Shown: positions 27,861 to 37,189, numbered from the stretch's first letter. The stretch is 64,000 nucleotides of DNA from Pseudovibrio ascidiaceicola (GCF_900114245.1 NZ_FOSK01000009.1:1-64000); one strand, 5' to 3'. A program made the numbers and translations. The notes: generated by a model from the sequence alone, not told the origin.

Positions 27861-28970
27861 TCAAGAGAAGAGTGCGAGGCGCTCACCTGTTGAGAGGTGA
27901 TGGAGTGGGTCGGAATTGCTGCCTCTTGGCGATGTGAGCGGAGGCGATTGCCCCTCAATTTCTATCGGCGCATCTTCCTGCTCTGCAGCGGCATCCGTTT
28001 CAGCTGGCGTGTCATCGTTGGTGACGATGAGGTCGTCGTCCTCGATCAATGCGACCTGAGGTGTTTCGACAGCGTTCAGCTCTTCTTCTACATCATCAAG
28101 TTCGAAGACTTCAGCAGGTTCCTCGGCGGCCTCTTCTGCTTTGTTCTCTTCCTGATGGGCGGCTTCTGCTCGTGTTTCAGCTGCAAATTGAACGACGTTT
28201 TCGTTCAGTGCTTCCTCTGTTGAGGCAGGAGTTGCATCAAACATAGCGTCAATGTCAGCCTGATCAACGCCTGCACCATCCATTTGCGGGCCATTGAGAA
28301 GATGGGCATCAGGGCGCTTGTCAATATGACGGTCATCTTCATCATGCGGCTCGTCCAGATTGATTTCCGGTCGATCTTCATCAGCCAGGTTTACACCCCA
28401 GATGCGGATCATCTTGGAGATACGACCTTCTAGATAATGAAGTGCCTTCACCACTTTGTTGATGCGCTGCCCAGTCAGATCCTGGAAGGAACATGCCATC
28501 AGAATTTCCATGGCCATTTCTTCAATGGCATCGCATGGGGCATCTTCTGCACCGGAGGCACGGAGCTTGTCCACCAGATCCTGAATAGCTTCGGAGGACT
28601 CCAGAATGACTTGTGTTGCACTTTCTGTGGATGTGACGATTGCATCTAACTCGTCAGAGGCAGCTGAAAAGCGATTATTGTCGGCATTTTCCAGCTTGAT
28701 CTTTGAGATTTCGTCCTTAGTTCGCTCAATTGCCTCATACATTTCATAGGTGTGCAGGCGATAAGTTTCCATCTCAGATGGCAGTTCGCGCTCAACCAAT
28801 GTTTTTTCAAGTCGTCGCACAGCTTCCAGAAGGTCTGCTGTTTCGGCGGATCTGTTTAGTGTGAGGTGATCATGAAGGAAAGCGCGGCCTCTATCAGTCT
28901 CAGAGAGTGCGCTTTTGATGGCATCAAATTCCTCGGGGCTCAAAAGGACCTTTCGGTTGTTGCCAGCCAT
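27861..28970 (-). CDS. CheZ-like protein phosphatase with acidic tail
   Basis: A 369-residue protein whose first 200 residues resemble CheZ, the phosphatase of CheY-P. The helical core ends in the hallmark CSFQDLTGQRINKVVKAL, which keeps both catalytic residues (Asp and Gln of DLTGQ). The C-terminal half (about 200-369) is acidic and low-complexity, rich in Glu, Asp and Ala, unlike E. coli CheZ, and ends with a hydrophobic patch LSTGERLALFS that may dock a response regulator. ATG 28970 is preferred over 28985, because the AAGGAG ribosome site lies within the first codons of the longer version. No other chemotaxis gene is adjacent. Confidence 0.8.
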   Translation of the reverse strand: MAGNNRKVLLSPEEFDAIKSALSETDRGRAFLHDHLTLNRSAETADLLEAVRRLEKTLVERELPSEMETYRLHTYEMYEAIERTKDEISKIKLENADNNRFSAASDELDAIVTSTESATQVILESSEAIQDLVDKLRASGAEDAPCDAIEEMAMEILMACSFQDLTGQRINKVVKALHYLEGRISKMIRIWGVNLADEDRPEINLDEPHDEDDRHIDKRPDAHLLNGPQMDGAGVDQADIDAMFDATPASTEEALNENVVQFAAETRAEAAHQEENKAEEAAEEPAEVFELDDVEEELNAVETPQVALIEDDDLIVTNDDTPAETDAAAEQEDAPIEIEGQSPPLTSPRGSNSDPLHHLSTGERLALFS

Positions 28971-29142
28971 AAGTGGCTCCTTCATAACTAACTAAGATAA
29001 TACTACAAGTTTATATAACAGATTCTACGGCTAATAATTGGTTTACATTGATTTGGATAGTCCCTATTAGCACAAGTAATAGGAGTATCCCTTCCCATCG
29101 ATGCCTCCGGGTACTCTCCACCCCCATTTGTAGTGTTTTCCA

Positions 29143-30321
29143 ATGACTATGCCCAGAAGAACTTCCCCATTAGGGAAAGCCAGTAACCTTTTCTGGATCG
29201 CAACCGGCGTTAGTGGTCTGTTTGCGGCGTTCAATTTTGCGAACGCCTTCTTTCTTGCGTACTTTCCTCTGTTTCTAGAGGATATTAACTTCACCCCCGT
29301 GCAGATCGCATTTACGATTGCTTTGCCGAACATCGTGCGGATTTTTGCAACGCCGGTGATGACGAGCATTTCTGATCGTGCCGGACGCAGGCGTCATTCC
29401 ATGGCGCTTTTTAGTGTCATTGCTTTGATCTCGTTCTGGGCGCTGATTTACTCAAATGACTACTGGGTGGTCATTGGTCTGGTTATCTTCCTCTCTATTT
29501 TTTACACGCCCATCCAGCCTTTGCAGGATGCATATGCCTATGAAACCGTGAGCACACTCGGTCTGAATTACGGACCAATGCGGTCTTGGGGGTCTATTGC
29601 GTTTGTGGTGGCAACACTGATCGGCGGTTGGTATCTGACATTCGGAGAGCCTGCTGAACTGCTGTTTCTGACTGTTGGCAGCCTTGGTGTGTTGGCGCTT
29701 ACCTCTGTTTTGTTGCCTGGGATGCCGTCCGAAAGCCGCAGCTCAAGCAAGGAAAGCGTTTGGGCTGCTGAAGAATTGCGTGATCCGCAGTTCCTGCTTG
29801 TGGTGTTGTCTGGTGGTTTGCTGCTTGGCAGCTTCTCAGCGCTTTATGCCTTCGCCAGCATTTTCTGGCTTTCTGTGGGTATCAGCGATGCGATGGTTGG
29901 TGGATTGTGGGCGATCGGTACTCTGGCAGAGATTGGGATCTTTGTTTGGGGTTCCTTCTTCATGCGCCACCTGGGAGCCTGGGGATTGATGGTCACTGGC
30001 GGTGTTGCCAGCATCATCCGCTGGTTGCTGTTTCCCTATGCAACAGAGACGTGGTCCGCTGTTTTGCTCCAGCTGTTGCATGCCGGAAGTTTCGGCATGG
30101 TGTTTTTGGGCATGGTTGCCTACACGTCTAAACTGGTTTCAAGCAAGCGTCTTGGGACGGCTCAGGGCCTGACACAAACAGCCTTTGGTGTGGTGATGGG
30201 CGTGAGCGGTATTGCCAGCGGTTGGCTCTACGCGATTGAACAAGCCTATGCTTTCTATCTGATGGCGGGGATCTGCTGTGTCGGTGTGCTAACGCTTATG
30301 CTGGTGACCAAGCGCGTTTAA
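29143..30321 (+). CDS. MFS transporter (HcaT-like)
   Basis: A 392-residue inner-membrane transporter with twelve hydrophobic segments. It resembles the MFS_1-like branch including 3-phenylpropionic acid transporter HcaT and nucleoside:H+ symporters: PNIVRIFATPVMTSISDRAGRRR forms the loop 2-3 signature, and YGPMRSWGSIAFV is a conserved segment of this branch. The start is ATG 29143, with ATG 29149 as an alternative; neither has a strong ribosome site. It is divergent from the CheZ-like gene. The substrate is unknown. A good terminator follows. Confidence 0.85.
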   Translation: MTMPRRTSPLGKASNLFWIATGVSGLFAAFNFANAFFLAYFPLFLEDINFTPVQIAFTIALPNIVRIFATPVMTSISDRAGRRRHSMALFSVIALISFWALIYSNDYWVVIGLVIFLSIFYTPIQPLQDAYAYETVSTLGLNYGPMRSWGSIAFVVATLIGGWYLTFGEPAELLFLTVGSLGVLALTSVLLPGMPSESRSSSKESVWAAEELRDPQFLLVVLSGGLLLGSFSALYAFASIFWLSVGISDAMVGGLWAIGTLAEIGIFVWGSFFMRHLGAWGLMVTGGVASIIRWLLFPYATETWSAVLLQLLHAGSFGMVFLGMVAYTSKLVSSKRLGTAQGLTQTAFGVVMGVSGIASGWLYAIEQAYAFYLMAGICCVGVLTLMLVTKRV

Positions 30322-30326
30322 AAAAC

Positions 30327-30358
30327 AAGGCGGCCTCGATGTGAGAGCCGCCTTTTTT
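30327..30358. terminator. Terminator after the MFS gene
   Basis: AAGGCGGC, twelve-base loop, GCCGCCTT followed by a T-run (30353-30358). It is placed between the convergent MFS and dgcA genes. Confidence 0.85.
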
Positions 30359-30368
30359 GTATCTGTTA

Positions 30369-31352
30369 TTAGCCCCAGAGCTGCGGGAAAGGTGGGTGCA
30401 TCAGGCTGCCCTCGAACCGGATCGCGTGGCTTCGATCTTTGGCAAGCAACAAAGGGCCGTCCAGGTCAACAAACTCTGCGTTTTGGGCGAGCAGCATGGC
30501 AGGCGCCATAGCGAGAGATGTGGCGAGCATGCAGCCGACCATGATGACGTAGTCCATCTCTTCTGCTTTGCGCAGCAACTTCAGCCCTTCTGTAAGGCCG
30601 CCGGTCTTGTCGATCTTGATGTTGATGGCTGAGTAGCGATTGCGCAGGCTCTCCAAGTCTGCAGAGGTGTGCAGACTTTCATCTGCGCAGATCGGGATGA
30701 GGTGTTCCACTTCTGCCAGAATACCGTCTTTGCCTGCTGGCAAAGGTTGTTCCACCAGCCCAACACCTGCCTGCTGACAGGCTTTGATGTTGGCTTCCAG
30801 ATTATCTTCTGACCAGCCTTCGTTGGCATCGACGATCAGCTTGCTGTTTGGTGCAGCTTGTCTGACCGCAGCGATACGTTCCACATCACCATTCCCTGCC
30901 AATTTGACTTTGAGGAGAGGACGGCTTGCTGCTTTGGCGGCGTCTGTCGCCATCTTTTCCGGCGTGCCAACAGAGATGGTGTAGGCGGTTTCCAGAATGC
31001 GCTGGGACTTGATGCCTATGAGATCAGTCACGGAGGTGTTCTGGCGTTTGGCCGTTAGGTCCCACAGGGCGCAGTCCACAGCGTTGCGGGCTGCGCCTGC
31101 TGGCATGAGGCTTTGTAGCTCTTCAATGGACACACCAGCTTCAATAACTGTGCGCACAGCTTCTATTTGAGCGGTGACGCTCTCGACGCTTTCGCCGTAC
31201 CGCGGGTAAGGAACGCATTCGCCGCGGCCAGTGTGACCGTCTTGCGTGAGTGTGGCGGTGAGGACGTTTACTTCCGTGCGGGAACCGCGGGCAATGGTAA
31301 AGCTTCCCGCAATTGGGAATGTTTCAGCTTCAATAGACAGGCGACAGGTCAA
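30369..31352 (-). CDS. dgcA: N-acetyl-D-glutamate racemase (dipeptide epimerase family, DgcA)
   Basis: A 327-residue enolase-superfamily enzyme of the muconate-lactonizing subgroup. Metal ligands are visible in LIVDANEGW (Asp), VEQPLP (Glu) and ICADESLH (Asp), and catalytic lysines in LLKVKLAG (KxK) and INIKIDKTGG. By similarity alone it would be called L-Ala-D/L-Glu epimerase. Pairing with the upstream DUF1611 gene identifies it as DgcA, which racemises N-acetyl-D-glutamate in the D-glutamate catabolic route. It starts with TTG at 31352, overlapping the dgcN stop by four bases, and the N-terminus RLSIEAETFPIAGSFTIARG supports this start. Confidence 0.85.
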   Translation of the reverse strand: MTCRLSIEAETFPIAGSFTIARGSRTEVNVLTATLTQDGHTGRGECVPYPRYGESVESVTAQIEAVRTVIEAGVSIEELQSLMPAGAARNAVDCALWDLTAKRQNTSVTDLIGIKSQRILETAYTISVGTPEKMATDAAKAASRPLLKVKLAGNGDVERIAAVRQAAPNSKLIVDANEGWSEDNLEANIKACQQAGVGLVEQPLPAGKDGILAEVEHLIPICADESLHTSADLESLRNRYSAINIKIDKTGGLTEGLKLLRKAEEMDYVIMVGCMLATSLAMAPAMLLAQNAEFVDLDGPLLLAKDRSHAIRFEGSLMHPPFPQLWG

Positions 31353-32362
31353 ACCAGTTTAAACTCCGCGCAAATATGATCAATGATTGGATCGGTCCCG
31401 AAGCGGACAGGATCAGTAGCGGGCAGTTTATGCGCTTCCCCCAGCTCTTCAATCAGGTTTTTTGCATGATTCTCAGAAAGCATCATGGTGTTGATCGCTA
31501 AGCCGACACAGCGGATGTCTGGATTGGTGAGACGGCCCAGTTGTATTGTCAGGTCAATAACGTCCTGAATGGATGGGATCGGGGCCGAAACGCCGCGCAT
31601 GGTGGAGCGGGTTGGTTCATGACACACGACAAACGCATCTGGCTGAGAGCCATGGAGCAGGCCAAGGGAGACACCGGCGAAGGAAGGGTGATGCAGTGCG
31701 CCTTGACCTTCGATCACATCCCAGTGGTCGTCTTTGGTGGCTGGACTGATGTGCTCAGCAGCGCCGGAGATGAAATCTGAGACGACAGAGTCGATGGCAA
31801 CACCCCGTTCAGCTATGAGGATGCCGGTCTGGCCGGTCGCGCAGAAATCTGAGCTGATATTGCGGTCTGCTAGGCCTTTTTGTAGAGCGAGTGCGCTGTA
31901 TTTCTTACCAACGGAACAGTCAGTGCCAACTGTCAGAAGGCGTTTGCCTGAGCGCTTGTCGCCTTTGCCCGTTGGAAAGGTGAGATCTGTAAAGCGCAGG
32001 TCGTGGAGTTTACGATTGTTTTTTGCAGCCGCTTCGGCGATGGCTGGAATGCTGCCAAGCTCGATATGCAGGCCTGCTGCGATGTCGAGCCCATGGTTGA
32101 GTGCATCGACGATGGTTTCAATCCAGTGATCAGGCAAGATGCCACCTGCATTGACGCAGCCGATGACCATGGTCTTTGCGCCTGCCTCTGTGGCGTCGGT
32201 CAGACTCATCTCTGACAGGGTCGTGTGGGCTTTACAGCCCGGGAGTGTAATTTGCCCGAGACACCACTCTGGCCGCCAATCAAGTACGCCATGTGCAGTT
32301 TTTGCTGCCAGCTCGTCTTTTACGTCCCCAAGAAATAATAGATATGGCTTAGAAATAGACAT
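31349..32362 (-). CDS. dgcN: D-glutamate N-acetyltransferase DgcN (DUF1611)
   Basis: A 337-residue DUF1611-family protein. It carries a P-loop-like motif VGTDCSVGKKYSALAL (about 160-175) and ATGQTGILIAERGVAIDSV. It is coupled by a four-base overlap to dgcA, the arrangement of the marine DgcN-DgcA pathway: DgcN acetylates D-glutamate, DgcA racemises the product, and N-acetyl-L-glutamate enters normal metabolism. ATG 32362 gives SISKPYLLFLGDVKDELAAK as N-terminus; a longer frame to 32410 would overlap the divergent promoter region. The DgcR regulator usually associated with the pair is not adjacent. Confidence 0.85.
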   Translation of the reverse strand: MSISKPYLLFLGDVKDELAAKTAHGVLDWRPEWCLGQITLPGCKAHTTLSEMSLTDATEAGAKTMVIGCVNAGGILPDHWIETIVDALNHGLDIAAGLHIELGSIPAIAEAAAKNNRKLHDLRFTDLTFPTGKGDKRSGKRLLTVGTDCSVGKKYSALALQKGLADRNISSDFCATGQTGILIAERGVAIDSVVSDFISGAAEHISPATKDDHWDVIEGQGALHHPSFAGVSLGLLHGSQPDAFVVCHEPTRSTMRGVSAPIPSIQDVIDLTIQLGRLTNPDIRCVGLAINTMMLSENHAKNLIEELGEAHKLPATDPVRFGTDPIIDHICAEFKLV

Positions 32363-32470
32363 AATTTTATCCGTTGTACTTGTGGCTGAATGAGGATTAC
32401 TAGACGACACACTACAGAAAGCTGTATAGGATCAATAGGATTTTTGGATTATAGGGCGCAGGGTCCCGTG

Positions 32471-33619
32471 ATGAAGCTGACTGATAAAATGGATGCGCCG
32501 GGCCTGGTAACTGCTGAAGACGGTGCGTTACTTTTGCTTACGGCTTCCGGCGCCTGGGGTATCCGGCAAGGTTCTACTTGCGAAAAACTCATCAATCAGA
32601 CTGCGTCCAAACTGAGCCATTCCGTAATTTGCGTGGATTTAAAGGCGGTTAGTTTTCTTGATACGGCTGGTGCCTGGTTGCTGCAGCGGTTCCAGATGGA
32701 GCAAGCTGAGCAGGGGCGAGAGGTCAAGTTCATCTACGAGGATGAGCGTTTTGACATCCTGCTGAAGGAAGTTGATCGGGAAGAAGTCGATAATCCTGCC
32801 GAAGAACACTCTGGTAACTCTTTCGTCAATTATCTGGAGGCTGTGGGTGAGGCGACGCGCCAGTTGGGTCGTGATACACGCGATGTTCTGGCCATGCTTG
32901 GTGGATTGACCGCGACAATCACAGCGGCGGCGACGCATCCAAGTCGGCTACGGCCAATCTCCATTGGTGTTCAGTTTCAGCGCTCCTGCATGGGTGCGGT
33001 TCCAATTGTTTGTCTGATGAGCTTTCTGATCGGCGGAATTATTGCGCAACAGGGTGGGTTTTATCTGAAGCAGTTTGGTGCTGAGATCTTTGTGGTGGAC
33101 CTCTCCGGCATTCTGGTTTTACGCGAAATCGGCGTTATTCTGACAGCCATTATGGTGGCTGGCCGGTCCGGTTCTGCTTACACGGCAGAGCTTGGGTCCA
33201 TGAAGATGCAGGAAGAGATTGATGCGCTTCAGGTGACCGGCTTACGGGTAACCGAGGTGTTGATCCTGCCGCGTCTGGTGGCGTTGATGATTGCGCTTCC
33301 GATCCTCGTGTTTCTGGCGAACATCGCGGCGTTGTTCGGGGCGGGGCTGACCTGCTGGTGGTATCTGGGCATTGTGCCTCATTCCTTCATTGCACAACTA
33401 CAAGCGGCTGTTACTGTCGACACATTGATGGTTGGCATTGTGAAAGCGCCGTTCATGGCCCTGATCATCGGGTTGATTGCATGTATGGAAGGTATGAAAG
33501 TTGAGGGCTCTTCAGAGTCACTTGGGCGTCATACGACTGTTTCTGTTGTGAAAGCTATATTTATGGTCATCGTGGTGGATGGAGTTTTTGCTGTGTTCTT
33601 CGCGTCTATCGGGTTTTAA
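32471..33619 (+). CDS. mlaE: MlaE-family ABC permease with N-terminal STAS domain
   Basis: A 382-residue permease of MCE-type lipid transporters. Residues 15-100 form a STAS-like domain (ICVDLKAVSFLDTAGAWLL), which in other bacteria is the separate protein MlaB. Residues about 115-382 are the MlaE permease with five hydrophobic segments, including GSAYTAELGSMKMQEEIDAL, the conserved coupling region. The fusion is common in alphaproteobacteria. ATG 32471 begins KLTDKMDAPG; a longer frame from 32390 lacks support. It heads the operon mlaE-mlaF-mlaD-lipoprotein, likely moving phospholipids between the inner and outer membranes. Confidence 0.92.
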   Translation: MKLTDKMDAPGLVTAEDGALLLLTASGAWGIRQGSTCEKLINQTASKLSHSVICVDLKAVSFLDTAGAWLLQRFQMEQAEQGREVKFIYEDERFDILLKEVDREEVDNPAEEHSGNSFVNYLEAVGEATRQLGRDTRDVLAMLGGLTATITAAATHPSRLRPISIGVQFQRSCMGAVPIVCLMSFLIGGIIAQQGGFYLKQFGAEIFVVDLSGILVLREIGVILTAIMVAGRSGSAYTAELGSMKMQEEIDALQVTGLRVTEVLILPRLVALMIALPILVFLANIAALFGAGLTCWWYLGIVPHSFIAQLQAAVTVDTLMVGIVKAPFMALIIGLIACMEGMKVEGSSESLGRHTTVSVVKAIFMVIVVDGVFAVFFASIGF

Positions 33620-33624
33620 CCAGT

Positions 33625-34440
33625 ATGGGACAAGGGCAATCAGGACCGTTGAACGGATTGGGTGCAGGTCACCGCACGGCTGATGACCGGGACGTTCTGC
33701 TTCGAGTGCGCGATGTTACCGTCGGCTTTGGAAACAAACTGGTTCTTGAGAACCTGAACATGGATGTTTACCGTGGTGAAGTGCTTGGCTTTGTTGGTGC
33801 CTCGGGTATGGGCAAGTCCGTGCTTATGCGGGCTGTGCTGGGGCTGACGCCGCGACGGTCCGGTTCCATTGAGGTGTTTGGGCAAGATTTCGATGAGGCA
33901 ACAGATGCCATGCGCCGCGAGATTGAGCAGCGCTGGGGTGTGTTGTTCCAGCAGGGGGCTTTGTTTTCGTCTCTCACTGTGAAGCAGAATATTCAGGTGC
34001 CGATGCGGGAGCACCTGAAGCTCTCGCCGCGATTGCGGGATGAGCTGGCTTTGCTGAAGATTGAGATGGTTGGGCTGCCTCTGGATGCTGCGGACAAGCT
34101 GCCTTCTGAGCTTTCCGGTGGCATGATCAAAAGGGCTGCGCTGGCCCGGTCCTTGTCGCTGGACCCTGACTTATTGTTCCTAGATGAGCCCACTTCCGGT
34201 CTTGATCCGATCGGAGCGGCTGATTTTGATGATCTTATTGTAAAACTGAAAGAAACTCTGGGGCTCACGGTTTACATGGTAACCCATGATCTGGATAGTC
34301 TGCATAGTATTTGTGATCGTATTGCCGTTTTGGGCGAACGCAGGGTTCTGGTTGAGGGAACCATTGAGGAAATGATGCAGGTGGAGCACCCTTGGGTTAA
34401 GTCCTATTTCCGCGGGGCACGTGCCCTCAAACGGGTGTGA
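33625..34440 (+). CDS. mlaF: MlaF-type ABC transporter ATP-binding protein
   Basis: A 271-residue ATPase of the MCE lipid transporter. Walker A is GASGMGKS (about 63), the Q-loop region is VLFQQGALF, the signature is ELSGGMIKRAALARS (about 153), and Walker B with the D-loop is LLFLDEPTSGLDP (about 175). The H-loop His is in MVTHDLDSL. It starts five bases after mlaE and ends ten bases before mlaD. A short N-terminal extension (about 20 residues) precedes the ABC domain. Confidence 0.94.
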   Translation: MGQGQSGPLNGLGAGHRTADDRDVLLRVRDVTVGFGNKLVLENLNMDVYRGEVLGFVGASGMGKSVLMRAVLGLTPRRSGSIEVFGQDFDEATDAMRREIEQRWGVLFQQGALFSSLTVKQNIQVPMREHLKLSPRLRDELALLKIEMVGLPLDAADKLPSELSGGMIKRAALARSLSLDPDLLFLDEPTSGLDPIGAADFDDLIVKLKETLGLTVYMVTHDLDSLHSICDRIAVLGERRVLVEGTIEEMMQVEHPWVKSYFRGARALKRV

Positions 34441-34449
34441 GGAGGATGC

Positions 34450-36387
34450 ATGGAAACCCGCGCAAATAATATCGCCATTGGTGCATTCGTTCTAACTGTT
34501 GTTGGCATTGCCTTTCTGTTTACGTTCTGGCTGTTGAGTGCGGGTGACCGCTCAAGCCGTCGTGACGTCAAAATCATTTTCCCCGGAGCTGTTACTGGTC
34601 TGCCGATTGGTGGTCAGGTGCTGTTTAATGGCATCAAGATCGGCGATGTGAGTGCGCTGACTTATGATCCTGAAAACCCCAAGCTTGTTGTTGCGATTGT
34701 GCGCGTTGATGCCAATGCTCCGCTGCGCCGTGACACAGTTGCGTCTCTTGGATTTACCGGACTGACGGGTGTGGCTTATGTGGATCTGTCCGGTGGATCT
34801 TCTGACAGTCCGGCGTTGTTCTCCAAAGCAGCTGATACTATTCCGGTCATGTATGCACGCAGGTCCCAGTTTGAGGATTTGCTGGAGGGTGCTAAAGACA
34901 TCATGCGCAAGGCAGATTCCACGCTGGCGCATATTGATGAGCTGGTGATGACTGCACGGCCCGAAGTGGAAAAGACCATAAAGAATGTCGAGGTCTTTAC
35001 TCAGGCACTGGCAAACAATGCCAAGGGCGTTGATGATTTTCTTGCTGGTGTGACGGAGACAAGTAAAGCGCTGACGGGGCTTTCTGGACGGATTGGGAAA
35101 CTGGTTGATCGCGGTGAAGACCTGCTGGCGAATGTACCCCCGGACAAGCTGGGTGAGATCGTCACCAATGTTGAGGTCATGACCAAGAAACTGTCTGCCT
35201 CTGCAGATGGTGTTGGCGACATCATTGCCAATGGTAAGCTGGCCTCTGATCAGCTGGTAAACTTCACAACAGAGCTTTCCGATGAGCTTGATCAGATTGA
35301 AGCTGTAATTGGAGCTGTTAAGCCTGAGGAGGTTGCGCGTATCTTGAAAGGTGCGTCTGATCTTGGTGGTGTGTTGACTGAGCGTCGTGGTGATATCAAT
35401 ACCATGCTCTCCTCAGCCTCTGTTGTTGCGGAAAATGCGCGGGAGTTGACCCTTGAGCTGACCAAGAACAAGGATGCTATCGACCGGATCGTGACGAACG
35501 CTGAGACAGCATCCAATGAGATTGTGCTGACCACGAAGAATGCAAACCGTATCCTGAGCATGGTGAAATCTGAGCAAGTCAGAAACATCGTGTCATCGGT
35601 TGAAACGGTGACCAAAACGCTTTCTGACAAAGATCAGGTGATTGCAAAGGTCATTGATGATGCGGGCGCTGCCACAGCGAATATTCGTGAAGTGAGCAAT
35701 ACCATTGCCGGGCGAAATAAGGAGATCGACAGTGTGATCGTTTCTGCCCGTGAGGTGGGGACGAACCTGAGCGCTGCCTCTGATCAGTTGAGCGAGACGA
35801 TGGACAATGCGAACTCTCTGATTTCGAACACCAACAGCATTGTGGAAGCCATCGACCCTGCAAAGGTCTCCAATATTGTTGCTTCGGCTGACAAGGTAGC
35901 GACTACTCTTGCTGAGAAGACACCAGACCTCGCCAAAGCGATTGATGAAATTCAGAATGCTGCAAAATCTGTCAGTGACATGACGAGCGAGCTGAAGAAG
36001 AAGGTGCCGGACGTCGATAAAGTGATTGATCAGGCGAAGAGCATTGCGACAAACCTGAACGCTGCCTCCGTTCGTGTGAACACGATTTTGGAGAAAGTAG
36101 ACGGCATGGTTTCAGCTGATGGGCAGGGCTTCATCAAGGAAGCGACTGAGGCTGCGGCTTCCATTCGCAAGGTTGCGGATGCGTTTGCCTTGCGGGCAGA
36201 GCCAATCTCTGCTGCCCTGTTGAAACTAAGCCAACAAGGCGGACAGGACTTTACTGCAGCAATGCAGCAGTTAAACCAGACACTTATTGAAATTCGGCGT
36301 GCTGTGAGCAATTTTGACCGTAACCCAAATCGCGTGATTTTCGGCGGATCGGACACACCTGTCTTTAATGGTGCGCAGCGGCGTTGA
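34450..36387 (+). CDS. mlaD: Extended MCE-domain protein (MlaD family)
   Basis: A 645-residue MCE protein, much longer than E. coli MlaD (about 180). Residues about 9-31 form a single transmembrane helix (IGAFVLTVVGIAFLFTFWLL), and residues about 38-115 the MCE domain (GLPIGGQVLFNGIKIGDVSAL, then LRRDTVASLGFTGLTGVAYV). The remaining 500 residues are alpha-helical with heptad-like spacing of Val, Ala and Leu and many ETAS/ADKV-type repeats. They probably form a long coiled coil or tunnel crossing the periplasm, as in other extended MCE proteins. GGAGG precedes the start. It sits in the operon after mlaF. Confidence 0.9.
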   Translation: METRANNIAIGAFVLTVVGIAFLFTFWLLSAGDRSSRRDVKIIFPGAVTGLPIGGQVLFNGIKIGDVSALTYDPENPKLVVAIVRVDANAPLRRDTVASLGFTGLTGVAYVDLSGGSSDSPALFSKAADTIPVMYARRSQFEDLLEGAKDIMRKADSTLAHIDELVMTARPEVEKTIKNVEVFTQALANNAKGVDDFLAGVTETSKALTGLSGRIGKLVDRGEDLLANVPPDKLGEIVTNVEVMTKKLSASADGVGDIIANGKLASDQLVNFTTELSDELDQIEAVIGAVKPEEVARILKGASDLGGVLTERRGDINTMLSSASVVAENARELTLELTKNKDAIDRIVTNAETASNEIVLTTKNANRILSMVKSEQVRNIVSSVETVTKTLSDKDQVIAKVIDDAGAATANIREVSNTIAGRNKEIDSVIVSAREVGTNLSAASDQLSETMDNANSLISNTNSIVEAIDPAKVSNIVASADKVATTLAEKTPDLAKAIDEIQNAAKSVSDMTSELKKKVPDVDKVIDQAKSIATNLNAASVRVNTILEKVDGMVSADGQGFIKEATEAAASIRKVADAFALRAEPISAALLKLSQQGGQDFTAAMQQLNQTLIEIRRAVSNFDRNPNRVIFGGSDTPVFNGAQRR

Positions 36388-36469
36388 GTTTTTTGAAATG
36401 TTTGACAAAAATGTAGATAAGCGACTCGAAAACGTGCGAGTGGCTAATGGCAGTAGGCTGGAGCTCGGC

Positions 36470-37189
36470 GTGTTCGGTTCGACACTTAAAAAAATCGTTG
36501 TTGGTGCCGTTCTGCTGGGTGGTCTTGCAGGGTGTGGGGCAAGTGGCCCTGAAGCTTTGTATGGCTTGACTGCGCCGCGCGATGTTCCTGTTAAAGTCCG
36601 TGCCTCTGATTATCAAATGCTTGTGGCGACACCTGTTGCTCTTCAGGCATTGGATACGAGCAATATTGCTGTGACACAGGGCGGTGGCCCAATTTACTCC
36701 TACTTCCCGAAGGTGGCATGGACAGACACACTGCCGCGCGTCTTTCAGGCGAAGCTCGTTGAGACGCTGGAGAACACCGGCAAGCTGCGCGGGGTTTCGC
36801 AACCGGGGCAGGGGTTGTTGATCGACTATCAACTGCAAACCACTCTGCGGGCTTTTGAGCTGCAGGTGGACGGCGGTGACAAAGCTTATGTGGAAGTGGC
36901 TGCACGCATCGTGGATGACCGAGATGGCCGCTCCATCGGCATGCGTGTGTTTGCGGCGAGTGTGCCGACAACTGGCGATACGGTCACTGATGCAATTCCG
37001 GCGCTTAATGCTGCCTCAGACAATGTGCTCGCCCAGATCACCAGCTGGACTATCAATACTGTCGGTCGCATCCCCCGTGCAAAGGCCGCTGCCAAACGCG
37101 CCGCACTGAACAGCCAGCAGGATGCAGGCAAACGACAGGTTGCTGCTGCTGCTCCGGCTGTGATTGAGGTCGCAGGGACAGCGAAGTAA
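36470..37189 (+). CDS. ABC-type transport auxiliary lipoprotein (PqiC-like)
   Basis: A 239-residue lipoprotein of the family (PF03886 type) that partners MCE transporters at the outer membrane. With GTG 36470 as start (GGAG seven bases upstream) the N-terminus is a textbook lipoprotein signal, TLKKIVVGAVLLGGLAGC, with the lipidated Cys at about 22. In-frame ATGs at 36368 (overlapping the end of mlaD) and 36398 would add 34 or 24 charged residues before the signal, so I prefer the GTG. The mature part contains YFPKVAWTDTLPRVFQAKLVETLE and ends in a basic, Ala-rich tail. It replaces the MlaC/MlaA components of enterobacteria in this operon. Confidence 0.8.
   Translation: MFGSTLKKIVVGAVLLGGLAGCGASGPEALYGLTAPRDVPVKVRASDYQMLVATPVALQALDTSNIAVTQGGGPIYSYFPKVAWTDTLPRVFQAKLVETLENTGKLRGVSQPGQGLLIDYQLQTTLRAFELQVDGGDKAYVEVAARIVDDRDGRSIGMRVFAASVPTTGDTVTDAIPALNAASDNVLAQITSWTINTVGRIPRAKAAAKRAALNSQQDAGKRQVAAAAPAVIEVAGTAK

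Noticed and set aside
30369-31352. L-Ala-D/L-Glu epimerase of peptidoglycan recycling
   Set aside because: The overlap with a DUF1611 gene matches DgcN-DgcA; the recycling role is only the generic family label.
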